IMG/VR virus record: IMGVR_UViG_3300045970_000591
Span: 1-64,000 of that record
Reading direction: 5' to 3' (one strand)
Source: a virus
DNA: 64,000 nt
The notes under the pieces were generated by a model. It was not told where the DNA came from. It was given only the letters and a program-made list of their open reading frames with translations, and did no database searches. The first letter of the stretch is position 1; every line of letters starts with the position of its first letter. This document shows positions 41,256 to 50,325 of this stretch, piece by piece. A program made the position numbers and the translations under genes.

Positions 41256-42167
41256 ATGATAGAGTTTGATGACGACGAAGACAGTGAAGACATTATTCAG
41301 GAAGTTTCGGTATTTCCAGTTAAAAAGATTAACTATCTGAATAACAAGGATATGCTAAAAGAAATACACAAAAGTAAAAATTCATTTAGTGAGTATGTGG
41401 ATCCGAAGTACGAAGACTACGACGTTATAGTTGAAAAGGTAGAAGATATGTTGCTTGACGATACAATAACACGAGCAAAGGCTACTAGAGCATCAAGAAT
41501 AGCAGCAAGGAACTACGAAGCAGCGTTATTGGCAGCTGGTGTTGTTACTAAAGCTGATAAGCCAAAGTTAGCTGAATATAAAGTCAAGCCGGATACTATT
41601 TCAGTTGACGATCTTGTATTTCGTGTATTAGGGTTTGATCATATACCGATGGCACCAGGAAGAAAAAAATCTCCAAAATCTACTGCCGACGGTCATATGA
41701 AACTAAACTTCTTCCCATTTAAGCATTATATATTGGTAAATAGTATACCGGTAGAGGTTGGAAGATCACATTCCAAGAAAGGGGCATTTAGTTTAGATCA
41801 CGGGTCTATAACAAATAAACTTGCCAAAATGTTTATTCTTATGGTTAATAAGTATGGACAACGAGGTAACTGGCGCGGATATACCTATTTAGATGAAATG
41901 AAAGGGCAAGCATTGCTACAGCTATCTCATATGGGCTTACAGTTTGATGAATACAAATCTGACAACCCATTTTCGTATTATACTGCATCTGTAAGTAATA
42001 GCTTTACAAGAGTGTTTAACTTAGAAAAGAAAAGTCAAGATTTACGGGATGATTTACTAATAGATAGTGGTGCAAGTCCTAGCTTTACACGGCAACTTGA
42101 GTTAGAAACAGAAGTAAGACAACTAAGAGAGGATGCACAGGATGCTGCCAAACAAGGGATTATTTAA
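41256..42167 (+). CDS. 55: Late promoter sigma factor gp55
   Basis: The 303-aa protein has a sigma-region-2-like block typical of gp55: GYTYLDEMKGQALLQL, then SDNPFSYYTASVSNSFTR and an EKK basic end. gp55 replaces the host sigma factor and directs RNA polymerase to TATAAATA-like late promoters. T4 gp55 is 185 aa; the extra N-terminal 120 residues here are acidic and helical. GGAG at 41247-41250 is the ribosome binding site for the ATG at 41256. It is transcribed from an early-type promoter, as expected for a late regulator. Confidence 0.85.
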   Translation: MIEFDDDEDSEDIIQEVSVFPVKKINYLNNKDMLKEIHKSKNSFSEYVDPKYEDYDVIVEKVEDMLLDDTITRAKATRASRIAARNYEAALLAAGVVTKADKPKLAEYKVKPDTISVDDLVFRVLGFDHIPMAPGRKKSPKSTADGHMKLNFFPFKHYILVNSIPVEVGRSHSKKGAFSLDHGSITNKLAKMFILMVNKYGQRGNWRGYTYLDEMKGQALLQLSHMGLQFDEYKSDNPFSYYTASVSNSFTRVFNLEKKSQDLRDDLLIDSGASPSFTRQLELETEVRQLREDAQDAAKQGII

Positions 42168-43161
42168 AAAGTGTGCTGTTTTTACAGATATACACCTCGG
42201 TCTAAAGCATAATTCTAAAGATCATAACGAAGATTGCATTGAGTTTTTAAAATGGTTTATCGCCCAAGCAAAAGCTAAGGGCGCCGAAACCTGTATATCA
42301 ATGGGTGATTTTCATCATCATAGAAACAGTGTAAATGCAGTTACACAAAACTACATGATAACTGCATTGCAAATGTTAAATGATAACTTTGAAAAGGTAT
42401 ATTTTCTCGTAGGTAATCATGATTTATATTTCAGGGAAAATAGATCAATAACAACATCAAGATTTGCTACATTATTTCCAAATGTCATAATGGTTGACCA
42501 GCCAATAATAATAGATGACACAGCACTTGTGCCATGGTTGGTAGAGGATGAGTGGAAAGACGTTGCCGAAATGAAAACAAAATATCTATTTGGCCACTTA
42601 GAATTGCCGGGCTTTAAAATGAATGCAATGATCGACATGCCGGATCACGGTATGTTAAATGCAACACACTTTGAATTTCAGGATTATGTGTTTTCAGGTC
42701 ATTTCCATTTACGCCAAACTAAGGGTAAAATAAACTACATAGGCAACCCGTTTGGACATAACTTTTCAGATGTGTGGGATTTCGATCGAGGTGCAATGTT
42801 TTTAGAGTGGAACGGAGAACCAGAGTATGTGAATTATGCAGACGGTCCGCGATTCATTAATATACCGTTATCATCGTTAATGGCCGATCCAGAAAAATAT
42901 CTATTACCAAAAACACACCTACAGGTTGTGTTAGATATAGATATTACATACGAAGAAGCAACATATTTACGAGAAACATTCATAGAGCAATATTCGATAC
43001 GAGAGTTTAAGCTAATACGAAGTAAAGAAGAAACTACCTCAACTGAAGGTAAAGATATCACTATGAAAACGGTAGATACTATTGTTATAGAGCAGTTACT
43101 AACTGTAGTAGATGGTACATGCACTGGCGCAAAGTTAATAGAAATATATAATAGGTTATAA
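42142..43161 (+). CDS. 47: Recombination endonuclease subunit gp47 (Mre11-like)
   Basis: The protein carries calcineurin-like phosphoesterase motifs in order: FTDIHLG, GDFHHHR, GNHDL and GHFHLR, binding two metal ions. With gp46 it resects DNA ends for recombination-dependent replication. ATG at 42142 (339 aa) is preferred because GAGAGG lies 9 bases upstream; an ATG at 42133 directly abuts that site. It overlaps gp55 and is followed 3 bases later by gp46. Confidence 0.9.
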   Translation: MLPNKGLFKKCAVFTDIHLGLKHNSKDHNEDCIEFLKWFIAQAKAKGAETCISMGDFHHHRNSVNAVTQNYMITALQMLNDNFEKVYFLVGNHDLYFRENRSITTSRFATLFPNVIMVDQPIIIDDTALVPWLVEDEWKDVAEMKTKYLFGHLELPGFKMNAMIDMPDHGMLNATHFEFQDYVFSGHFHLRQTKGKINYIGNPFGHNFSDVWDFDRGAMFLEWNGEPEYVNYADGPRFINIPLSSLMADPEKYLLPKTHLQVVLDIDITYEEATYLRETFIEQYSIREFKLIRSKEETTSTEGKDITMKTVDTIVIEQLLTVVDGTCTGAKLIEIYNRL

Positions 43162-43164
43162 TAA

Positions 43165-44964
43165 ATGCTCCAAATAAACAAACTAACAATACAAAACTTT
43201 CTATCTGTTGGAAATATAACCCAACAGGTGGAATTCAGCAGAAGTGAGCTTGTATTGGTATTAGGCGAGAATTTAGATTTAGGTGGAAATGACAATCGCA
43301 ACGGTGTCGGTAAGAGTGCCATTGTGAATGCATTATCTTATGCACTGTATGGCACAGCATTAACAAATATAAGAAAAGATAATCTTATAAATGTTTCTAA
43401 CTCAAAGAATATGTTGGTTACACTTACGTTCGATATTAATGGAAAAGCATACACTATTAAACGTGGTAGAAGACCTAATATATTTAAGTTTATAGAGGCA
43501 GGTAAAGAGACAGAGGAAGAAGATACATTAACCAAAGTAAAAGCTGCTGACATCGATGAATCGCAGGGCGAGGGTAGGAATACACAAGAAGAAATAGTAA
43601 GAACTATCGGCATAACGCACGACATGTTCAAGCACATCCTTGCGCTTAATACTTATATAGAACCGTTTCTTGCGTTACGCACAAATGATCAAAGGGTTCT
43701 GATAGAACAACTTTTAGGTATTACGAAGCTATCTGAAAAAGCTGAAAAGTTAAAGGAAGAGGCAAGGATTACAAAAGATGAAATTAAAGCGGAAGAATTT
43801 CGTATTGCGGCAGTTGCAGCGGCGAATAAAAGAATTGAAACTAATATTTCGGGATTGGAAACCAAATCGCTTACGTGGAACAGTGAAAAGACGAAAAAAA
43901 TAAATGAGTTACAAACTTCTATCTTAGAATTTATGGCAGTGGATATAGATAAAGAGATAGAGTTGCATAAATCTAAAAAAGAAGTAGAAGATCTTACTGC
44001 AGAATATAGGGCATTATCCCGTGAACTAACTGCGTTAGAAAAGGATGTGGTAGAATCTACCAAAGCAGTAGCGCGGCTTGATAAAATATTATCCACATCT
44101 GTAGAAAAAATATGTCCAACATGCTCTCAGGAAATGGACAAAGATACTCACGAACAAGTACACAACGAGTATGTAACCAGACAGAAAGACGAAAAAGACA
44201 AACTTGTTACAAAGAAACTCAAGAAAGAAGAAGTGTCAACACTTGCAACATCGGTTAAAGCAATCATCCCTATATTGCCTGACACATTTTACGACACAAT
44301 AGATGAGGCATATGAGCACAAAACAACACTTAGTAACCTCGGTAATAGCTTAGAGAGTGAATTAGCAACTGCTAATCCATATGTAGAGCAAATCGAATCC
44401 TTAAGAAAAGATGGTATTCAGGAGATTAAGTTCGATGTAATGAACGAGTTGGTTAAGCTAAAGGATCACCAGGATTTTCTTCTTAAACTATTAACTAATA
44501 AAGATAGTTTCATTCGTAAAAAGATTATCGACCAAAATCTAACATATTTAAATCATAGATTAGCACAGTATCTAATAGACATTGGGTTGCCCCACACAGT
44601 GAAGTTTAAGTCTGATCTTGAGGTAGAAATTACAATGTATGGAAAAGAGTTTGACTTTGATAATCTGAGTAGGGGAGAAAGAACGCGGCTTATATTATCA
44701 CTATCCTGGTCATTTAGGGATGTTTTCGAATCAATGAATGATAAGATAAATCTACTGTTTGTTGACGAGCTACTCGATAATGGGTTGGATACAAGTGGAG
44801 TGGAATCATCATTAGTTATATTGAAAAAGATGGCAAGGGATCATAAGAGGAATGTATTTTTGATTTCACACCGCGATGAATTAGTGGGTAGAATATCTAA
44901 TGTATTGAAAGTTGTCAAGGAAGGCGGGTTTACCAACATCGAAAGTGTCGAAAACGACGAATAA
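43165..44964 (+). CDS. 46: Recombination endonuclease subunit gp46 (Rad50-like)
   Basis: The 599-aa SMC-type ATPase has a Walker A (NRNGVGKS, residues about 46-53), a coiled-coil arm interrupted by a CPTC zinc hook (near residue 316), an LSRGERTRL signature and a Walker B (LLFVDELLD). It dimerises through the hook and drives the gp47 nuclease. The length is slightly above T4 gp46 (560 aa). Confidence 0.9.
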   Translation: MLQINKLTIQNFLSVGNITQQVEFSRSELVLVLGENLDLGGNDNRNGVGKSAIVNALSYALYGTALTNIRKDNLINVSNSKNMLVTLTFDINGKAYTIKRGRRPNIFKFIEAGKETEEEDTLTKVKAADIDESQGEGRNTQEEIVRTIGITHDMFKHILALNTYIEPFLALRTNDQRVLIEQLLGITKLSEKAEKLKEEARITKDEIKAEEFRIAAVAAANKRIETNISGLETKSLTWNSEKTKKINELQTSILEFMAVDIDKEIELHKSKKEVEDLTAEYRALSRELTALEKDVVESTKAVARLDKILSTSVEKICPTCSQEMDKDTHEQVHNEYVTRQKDEKDKLVTKKLKKEEVSTLATSVKAIIPILPDTFYDTIDEAYEHKTTLSNLGNSLESELATANPYVEQIESLRKDGIQEIKFDVMNELVKLKDHQDFLLKLLTNKDSFIRKKIIDQNLTYLNHRLAQYLIDIGLPHTVKFKSDLEVEITMYGKEFDFDNLSRGERTRLILSLSWSFRDVFESMNDKINLLFVDELLDNGLDTSGVESSLVILKKMARDHKRNVFLISHRDELVGRISNVLKVVKEGGFTNIESVENDE

Positions 44965-44979
44965 GGAAGTATTAAATAA

Positions 44980-45948
44980 ATGAAACCATTATATATGTGG
45001 GCTGGTGGGAAAAACAAAATGATACAGAAATATCTGCTTGATCCGGGCATACCATACACGGGATATGACACCTATGTTGAACCATTTTTCGGCGGTGGCG
45101 CGATGATGATACATATTGCCGAAAATAATCCATCGGTTACTAAGTTTGTTCTTAATGACATAAATCCGGAAATAGTAGGGCTATATACCGCAATCAAACA
45201 TGATGTAAACAATTTTATTTTATACTGTGATCAGTTATGCAATCAGTATCTGCCATTAAGTAAAGAAGATCGTAAGGTATTTTTCTATAAGATAAGAAAA
45301 GAATACACAACAGATTATAAAAAATGGTCATCTGTTCAAGAATCAGCGACATTATATTTCTTAATGAAGACAGCATTCAATGGTATTTTTCAGAGTACCA
45401 TAGAAGCAAAAGGTAGATTTTGCACACCGTGTGGGTTGTTAAGTCATACAGATAAAGTATATGATAAAGACAATGTATTAGAGTGGAATATATTTTTACA
45501 AAAAGTAGACATCTATACAGGCAACTGGGAAGATTGTTGTGATAAGGTTGCAGGTAAGGCATTATATTTTCTCGACCCACCGTATCGTGGCAGTTTTACA
45601 CAATATGGGCAAGATTTTACAGATGCTAAACAACTAGAGGTTATTCATTTCTGTAAAAAAGCCACAGTAGACGGACATTTAGTAATGTTCTGTAATAGAG
45701 ATACAGGTGATTCTTTTTACACCGATAATAAAGGAAGCCTACTGATTAGTTATTACACTGTGACATACACTGCCGGGAGACGGGCAACTGACAAAGACGG
45801 AAATAGGTTAGCTAAGGCAGCGACGGAAATATTATTATATTCAGAAGATATTGTTAATATGAAATGTCAGCGAGTTATAGAAGCTAAGAAAGAAAAGAAA
45901 AAAGTAAAGAAAGAAAACGAATATAAGACACTTTTTCATGTTGTATAA
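44980..45948 (+). CDS. D12-class DNA adenine methyltransferase (Dam-type)
   Basis: The 322-aa protein has the N6-adenine methylase order: MWAGGKNKM, the AdoMet motif EPFFGGGAMM and the catalytic DPPYRG, with a Lys-rich C terminus. It methylates adenine in DNA; GATC is the common target of this class, but the site cannot be read here. AAGGAAG precedes the ATG. The two following genes encode nuclease-like proteins, which raises the possibility of a restriction-modification set. Confidence 0.85.
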   Translation: MKPLYMWAGGKNKMIQKYLLDPGIPYTGYDTYVEPFFGGGAMMIHIAENNPSVTKFVLNDINPEIVGLYTAIKHDVNNFILYCDQLCNQYLPLSKEDRKVFFYKIRKEYTTDYKKWSSVQESATLYFLMKTAFNGIFQSTIEAKGRFCTPCGLLSHTDKVYDKDNVLEWNIFLQKVDIYTGNWEDCCDKVAGKALYFLDPPYRGSFTQYGQDFTDAKQLEVIHFCKKATVDGHLVMFCNRDTGDSFYTDNKGSLLISYYTVTYTAGRRATDKDGNRLAKAATEILLYSEDIVNMKCQRVIEAKKEKKKVKKENEYKTLFHVV

Positions 45949-45969
45949 GATGATATGTATTTGATATTC

Positions 45970-45998
45970 TTGACTTTGTGATATGTTTACTACACAAT
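45970..45998 (+). promoter_or_regulatory. Possible sigma70-type promoter before the 46046 gene
   Basis: TTGACT (45970-45975), a 17-base spacer and CACAAT (45993-45998) lie in the 97-base gap after the methylase. Four of six -10 bases match. Confidence 0.4.
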
Positions 45999-46045
45999 AA
46001 CTACTGTCGTGCAGACACTATATTATTTAAACAAGGAGTTATATT

Positions 46046-46951
46046 ATGACAACATTTACATCATTTGATACAAAAGTGACTGATCTATTAAGTAAACGCG
46101 GTATGATTCCATCTGTAGGCACCGGCATAAAACATTTTGTTGATTATTTTCGGGCATTCTCGTGGTATGCTCATACCATACATGGCGACGGAGATAATAT
46201 GTTAGATATATTATTAGATGATAACAACTTAATCAGTAATGTTATTTTAGATTCTAATTTTCTTAAACCGTTGGCTAAATTTTATCCATCTGCGCTTTCT
46301 AATAATAATTCCTGGAAATATTTATTTGAAACACTATTAAGATACACCCCTAAGGGTGTTGGTGTAGGAGAACTATGTTTTCCGTTAATTATACAGGGAT
46401 GGTCTTGTATCGGAAATGGGGATGGTACACTATTTCGTGCAGGCGAAATACTTAGGCTAGAACTAAAGAAAAACGGTGCTAGTTTAAAACCTAATAGAGA
46501 AATTCTTCGTGTTCAGAAGGAGTTAAACCGCCGTGTTTTCGAAGGACACAGGGCTGGCCCAGCACGCAATTTTAAACAGCATAGGGACTGGATTAAAACA
46601 AAGCCTTCAGCAGAAACTATATATTTAGAATATTTCCCCAATCTATGGAGAGATTTTAAAGATTCTCCCGATGTAGAGCATATGTGCAAACGACTTGCAA
46701 CTATAGACGACTGTAAAATGTTCTACAATGTTATTGGTACAACAGTTTTAAAACAATATAAACAGATAGACGGATGGTATTCACTTATTGTTATTGATCC
46801 AACCAAGATGTTTATTGCCAATCTAGTTGATATATCCGATATAGGGTTACAGATATTTGGTGATAAGTTAGGATTTCGCTGGATTAGTGATTCAGGTAAA
46901 GATACACAGGCCGTTAGTGATGGATATGTAAATATCACGTTTAAAGAATAA
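46046..46951 (+). CDS. Possible PD-(D/E)XK nuclease next to the methylase
   Basis: This 301-aa protein has a central segment with GVGELCFP, GDGTLF and EILRLELKKNGASLK (residues about 105-150). The order fits the Glu, Asp and (D/E)-x-K of PD-(D/E)XK nucleases, a fold used by many restriction enzymes. The assignment rests on these motifs only. AAGGAG precedes the ATG. It follows the methylase by 97 bases and precedes another unknown by 7 bases. Confidence 0.45.
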   Translation: MTTFTSFDTKVTDLLSKRGMIPSVGTGIKHFVDYFRAFSWYAHTIHGDGDNMLDILLDDNNLISNVILDSNFLKPLAKFYPSALSNNNSWKYLFETLLRYTPKGVGVGELCFPLIIQGWSCIGNGDGTLFRAGEILRLELKKNGASLKPNREILRVQKELNRRVFEGHRAGPARNFKQHRDWIKTKPSAETIYLEYFPNLWRDFKDSPDVEHMCKRLATIDDCKMFYNVIGTTVLKQYKQIDGWYSLIVIDPTKMFIANLVDISDIGLQIFGDKLGFRWISDSGKDTQAVSDGYVNITFKE

Positions 46952-46958
46952 CACCCGA

Positions 46959-47480
46959 ATGTCCTATCCTATCGCTGAACGCCTTTGTCTTAAACACTTC
47001 ACCTTCCTGTGGCCGCTGGCATATCCTAATAGATCTACCGAATCATATTTCGATCATTATCAAACCGTCGCAGATGGTTCTTGGACAAACCTGGGATCAT
47101 TGCTAGAACATGCTATACATGTTACCGGCAGTATTTCTAAACATAATGCTGCTGGTGAGGATTTTCATGATGAATCAGATGCTAAACTTTCGTCTGTTAG
47201 GATATCCGGTAAGGGCACTAAATACGGGGCACCTATAACTAACCTACACAGGAAAGGTGGCTATATACGGGCAGTTGTGTATGAACGAAAACAAGATAAG
47301 TTTTATTTTTTCTTGATACCTTTTTCAGCATATTTTCATATTTCTAAAACAAGTAACATTGAAGTACCGTTCAATATGGACGGGTCGCCCAAAAAGAAAA
47401 ATAAATGTAAAGTGAATTGGTGGGATTACAATAAAGAAACATTTGACGAAATTTGTGTTCCAGTCGAACGTATTACATAA
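46959..47480 (+). CDS. 173-aa protein, possibly restriction-enzyme-like
   Basis: The protein contains GEDFHDESDAKLSSVR (residues 65-80), a D-x3-D-x-K arrangement that could be a PD-(D/E)XK core, followed by strands with many aromatic residues. No family is named. It follows the 46046 gene by 7 bases with no clear ribosome binding site. If nuclease activity is real, it would form a three-gene group with the methylase. Confidence 0.4.
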   Translation: MSYPIAERLCLKHFTFLWPLAYPNRSTESYFDHYQTVADGSWTNLGSLLEHAIHVTGSISKHNAAGEDFHDESDAKLSSVRISGKGTKYGAPITNLHRKGGYIRAVVYERKQDKFYFFLIPFSAYFHISKTSNIEVPFNMDGSPKKKNKCKVNWWDYNKETFDEICVPVERIT

Positions 47481-47484
47481 TATT

Positions 47485-47994
47485 TTAAGTAGATAACAAA
47501 AAGAATAATGTGTTGTCTGACGCCAATACCGAAGTCAGTGTATAAGCATAATAACCCTTATACACTAATATCTCGTCTATCTCTAACTTATTTTTAACAA
47601 ATACAAATTCCGGGACATTATTATACTTTATTATAAGTAGTGGTAGTTTTCCGGCGCTTGTAGAATCTTGTTCTACCTGTTTGATCCACCCATCCCATTG
47701 TGTAACTTCTTTGTTTATAACTGATTGGAATGATGGTGCAGTTTTATAGTGTTTGCACTCGACTGAAAACTTAAAGTTGACAGGGCACATCAGGTCGCCA
47801 AATACTGCATGATCCATATCGTGCTTTTCTACTCTAAATACATTCTTTCCACCAAAATAGGAACCGCTATCCGAGTTTCTACGAAATCCTGTATCTATAC
47901 CTAAAAAATCTTTGAATCTTGCAGACAACAGATTAGCCATTTTTCTTTCAAATGTATTGCCCTTATTCTTTCCGTTTACTTTACCTGTTGCCAT
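47485..47994 (-). CDS. Holliday-junction-resolvase-like PD-(D/E)XK nuclease
   Basis: The 169-aa protein opens with KGNTFERKMANLLSARF and FRRNSDSGSYFGG, followed by GDLMCP and FSVECKHY. This is the usual order for Hjc/VRR-type nucleases: N-terminal Glu helix, an Arg/Ser loop, Asp, then E-x-K. A role in resolving recombination junctions or replication debris is inferred. It is convergent with the 46959 gene, separated by 4 bases. Confidence 0.6.
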   Translation of the reverse strand: MATGKVNGKNKGNTFERKMANLLSARFKDFLGIDTGFRRNSDSGSYFGGKNVFRVEKHDMDHAVFGDLMCPVNFKFSVECKHYKTAPSFQSVINKEVTQWDGWIKQVEQDSTSAGKLPLLIIKYNNVPEFVFVKNKLEIDEILVYKGYYAYTLTSVLASDNTLFFLLST

Positions 47995-48009
47995 ATTATA
48001 ATATCTCTT

Positions 48010-48276
48010 TCAACTTTCTTGTAAATAACCTGTCGCCTTATTCTTTAACAACATGGTTGATTCATCTTCATTTAACTGCGCGTCAATAATTCGATTTATA
48101 TTATATTCTATCTGTTCGATTCTCGGTATCCAGAAGTTATTTCTGTGTGGGCTTTTTAGTTTTAGGAGTAATCTTAAAATTTCGGTGGCTTCTTTGAAAT
48201 CTGTATCTATATCAAGATTTATACCTGCTGTTACCGCCCAGGTTCGATCTAAATCATCTATTTCTTTTAATTTCAT
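48010..48276 (-). CDS. 88-aa helical protein of unknown function
   Basis: Mostly helical, with an acidic N terminus (KLKEIDDLDRTW) and a Leu-rich middle. No family is recognised. Its start overlaps the end of the 57-aa gene upstream by 23 bases in another frame, so the pair is probably co-translated. The nuclease gene follows 15 bases later. Confidence 0.6.
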   Translation of the reverse strand: MKLKEIDDLDRTWAVTAGINLDIDTDFKEATEILRLLLKLKSPHRNNFWIPRIEQIEYNINRIIDAQLNEDESTMLLKNKATGYLQES

Positions 48277-48427
48277 TATTTTTCTTTTGTTCGTGTTGGA
48301 GGACTTCTTTACGGAGAGTATTTAATGCCTGGTTCCTTTCTGTTCTATTTGCAATAATGTCTTTCCGAATTTCTTCTAATATTTCGCTATTTGTCTTATT
48401 CTTAAGTTCTTTTATTAATTCTACCAT
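48254..48427 (-). CDS. 57-aa coiled-coil-like protein
   Basis: A short, highly charged helical protein (MVELIKELKNKTNSEILEE onward) with heptad-like Leu/Ile spacing. AGGGAG lies 6 bases before the ATG and late-type boxes precede it. No family is recognised; a small adaptor or inhibitor is possible. Confidence 0.65.
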   Translation of the reverse strand: MVELIKELKNKTNSEILEEIRKDIIANRTERNQALNTLRKEVLQHEQKKNNEIKRNR

Positions 48428-48446
48428 AATAACTCCCTATTTAACA

Positions 48447-48467
48447 TATTTACCATTTGGATAAATA
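48447..48467. promoter_or_regulatory. Divergent late promoters
   Basis: GGTAAATA on the minus strand (48454 to 48447) and GATAAATA on the plus strand (48460-48467) sit back to back. They serve the 48427 and 48487 genes. The plus box overlaps a TTG-started extension of the endolysin ORF and so decides its start. Confidence 0.65.
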
Positions 48468-48486
48468 TGCTATTAGGGAGAAAGAT

Positions 48487-49068
48487 ATGTATTCGGACGC
48501 TTTCGAGGCTGCGATTAATCATGCCATGTTATATGAAGTCGGTGGATTTTGGAAAATGACCCCAGATGTTGAAGCAGGGCTTATATCTACTCCTCAACAG
48601 CGTAAAGCAGTGGGTTATGTAAATGACCCCGATGACTCGGGCGGCGAAACAAAGTTCGGGGTCGCAAAGAACGCGAATTTAGACTTAAATATAACCGATC
48701 TAACATGGGCACAGGCCAAAGCAGTCTATTACAAGCGATATTGGTTATTAGGCTCTTGCGACAAACTTTCTCCGCGTACCGGTATATTGCACTTAGATGG
48801 ATGCATCAATCACGGTGTAGGCAGAGCAAGTAAGTTTTTACAAAAGGCATTATTGGTAGAGGAAGATGGTAAGATAGGTCCTGCTACCTTAGAAAAAGCC
48901 ACTAATGCAGATCAGATTGTGCTATGCAACGCAATCTGTGATAACAGAGAACAGTTTTATCGTGACATTGCGGCCAATAAACCCACGCAAGAAAAGTTCT
49001 TGGCAGGGTGGCTTCGCCGTATAAAAGAGATGAGGGTTTTTACAACAGATCCCGAATCATTTAACTGA
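48487..49068 (+). CDS. Endolysin, GH108-type muramidase with C-terminal binding domain
   Basis: The 194-aa protein has the GH108 pattern: YEVGGFW with the catalytic Glu near the N terminus, YVNDPDDSGGETKFGV, and LHLDGCINHG before a helical peptidoglycan-binding region (KIGPATLEKA, KFLAGWLRR). It cleaves the glycan strands of the cell wall to release progeny. AGGGAG at 48475-48480 fixes the ATG at 48487. The TTG at 48457 lies in the promoter. No signal peptide is seen, so a holin would be needed. Confidence 0.85.
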   Translation: MYSDAFEAAINHAMLYEVGGFWKMTPDVEAGLISTPQQRKAVGYVNDPDDSGGETKFGVAKNANLDLNITDLTWAQAKAVYYKRYWLLGSCDKLSPRTGILHLDGCINHGVGRASKFLQKALLVEEDGKIGPATLEKATNADQIVLCNAICDNREQFYRDIAANKPTQEKFLAGWLRRIKEMRVFTTDPESFN

Positions 49069-49594
49069 CTCAATATTATTAGCCATAGTTGTGTCGCGAT
49101 GATAAAATAGTATAACAACAAAAAGTTGTTCAATAACATTTAAATAATAAGTAGATAGCAGGACTGACGCGCCCTGTGAACTTTCAAAGACAAAAGCGTA
49201 AATCTTTCAAATCATTTCAAATCAATATAAATCAGCGCGTTGCGTATCACAGCGGTATGCGGCAAAGACATACATTATAAGGTTAGCGAGCCTAGTTAAA
49301 TATTTCGCAGGCGTGTCGTTCAGAATAGAGCGCAACAGCCAAGTCCGTTGAATGTACATCGGCAAGATCATATGAAAGATAGAGCTACAGAGGCTCGGGC
49401 GAACGGAGGAATCCATGCACGTCACAAGTAAGATGATCGAGTTTAAGTTTGCAGCAGGTATGTGAAAACAGGGTATGGCTTGCTGGTCGTGTAAATATTG
49501 TCTGAAAAGTATTTACATATGCGATGAGGACGTGTGGTGTTACAACACCTTGTCCCCCTTCCGAAACGCTATAAAGCAATAACCTAGCGCGTAG
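49069..49594. other. Gene-free segment after the endolysin
   Basis: No credible ORF is seen. The DNA contains a short direct repeat (TTTCAAATCA near 49207 and 49217) and many G-rich stretches unlike the AT-rich coding regions. It forms the first part of a 750-base gene-free interval and could hold a structured RNA. No known RNA class was recognised. Confidence 0.45.
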
Positions 49595-49625
49595 TTGACA
49601 TAATCAATCCAACACTACATAAATA
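49595..49625 (+). promoter_or_regulatory. Composite promoter TTGACA + CATAAATA
   Basis: TTGACA (49595-49600) is followed after 17 bases by CATAAATA (49618-49625), which reads both as a late box and as a weak -10. No ORF follows, so the product is probably a non-coding RNA. Confidence 0.5.
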
Positions 49626-49815
49626 TTTCGGTTCAGAGTCTGGCGATGCTGTCAAGCATTTTCGGTATCCAAGGTTTTGGATACCCTTGGTCTGACTTCT
49701 ACCGTCAGGACACTTAAATACCGATCATCTTTCTTAAAAAGTTGTCTGAATAAATGCATCGCTGAGTTTACGAAGCGAAGGCATTTATGAAAGACTTGGT
49801 CTGTAAGACCGATTA
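49626..49815 (+). ncRNA. Candidate structured non-coding RNA
   Basis: A series of hairpins follows the promoter: ATGCT/AGCAT, GGTATCC/GGATACC, CTGAC/GTCAG, and a two-part stem ATAAATGC (49750-49757) with GCATTTAT (49781-49788) enclosing TCGCT/AGCGA. GGTCT/AGACC and a terminal TATATAG/CTATATA hairpin complete it. No ORF of note is present on either strand. I could not match it to a known RNA family. Confidence 0.4.
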
Positions 49816-49821
49816 GTTGAG

Positions 49822-50325
49822 CTATATAGTTTTTCTATATATCTTCTTGAGTAGCTTTATTACTTCTGCATTTGTCTCTGCAGGCATAAGTGCTGATGAC
49901 TTAAGGGATATTGAGTATATATGTGAGCCTATAGTGGTCATTGATATGATACCTGAATATTTCTGGAAATACATAGATATGAATGCTGCTATTTGTAATT
50001 CTATATTGCCATTAATGGATACGAATGACTTTGAAGATATATCTAGTGATCTTGAATATTTGATCTCTCCCTTGACTATGCACAGCTCTGTAAGTATTTT
50101 ATCGCCAGTGGGTTCTTTGATAAAAATATGAGCAGGAAATATTTCGATATCTGTGTCTATATCTATACAAATAGCCGAATGAGTTAATGACTGGGTTTTA
50201 TATAAACTCCAATCTATATTCTGTGCATCTAGCAGTCTTGAAAGATCATAGACCCATCTATGCTTAGGGTATCTCTCCCAACATTCTATATCGTTTAAAG
50301 GAATATCAGTTTCTATCGTATCCAT
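49822..50325 (-). CDS. 167-aa protein of unknown function
   Basis: An alternating strand/helix protein with an acidic N-terminal half and a KIYRKTI end. No family is recognised. Its ATG overlaps the stop of the gp26-51 frame (TAA/ATG sharing a base), so it belongs to the gp26 operon and is probably a late tail-assembly factor. The ribosome binding site AAAGGAG lies 7 bases upstream of the ATG. Confidence 0.6.
   Translation of the reverse strand: MDTIETDIPLNDIECWERYPKHRWVYDLSRLLDAQNIDWSLYKTQSLTHSAICIDIDTDIEIFPAHIFIKEPTGDKILTELCIVKGEIKYSRSLDISSKSFVSINGNIELQIAAFISMYFQKYSGIISMTTIGSHIYSISLKSSALMPAETNAEVIKLLKKIYRKTI

Noticed and set aside
48457-48486. TTG-started N-terminal extension of the endolysin
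   Set aside because: The extension overlaps the late box GATAAATA and a ribosome binding site serving the ATG at 48487.
49626-49720. Group I intron-like core (GGTTCAGAGTC … GACTTCT)
   Set aside because: The resemblance to the conserved P7 strands is slight, flanking exons are absent because both sides are non-coding, and no splice sites can be defined.
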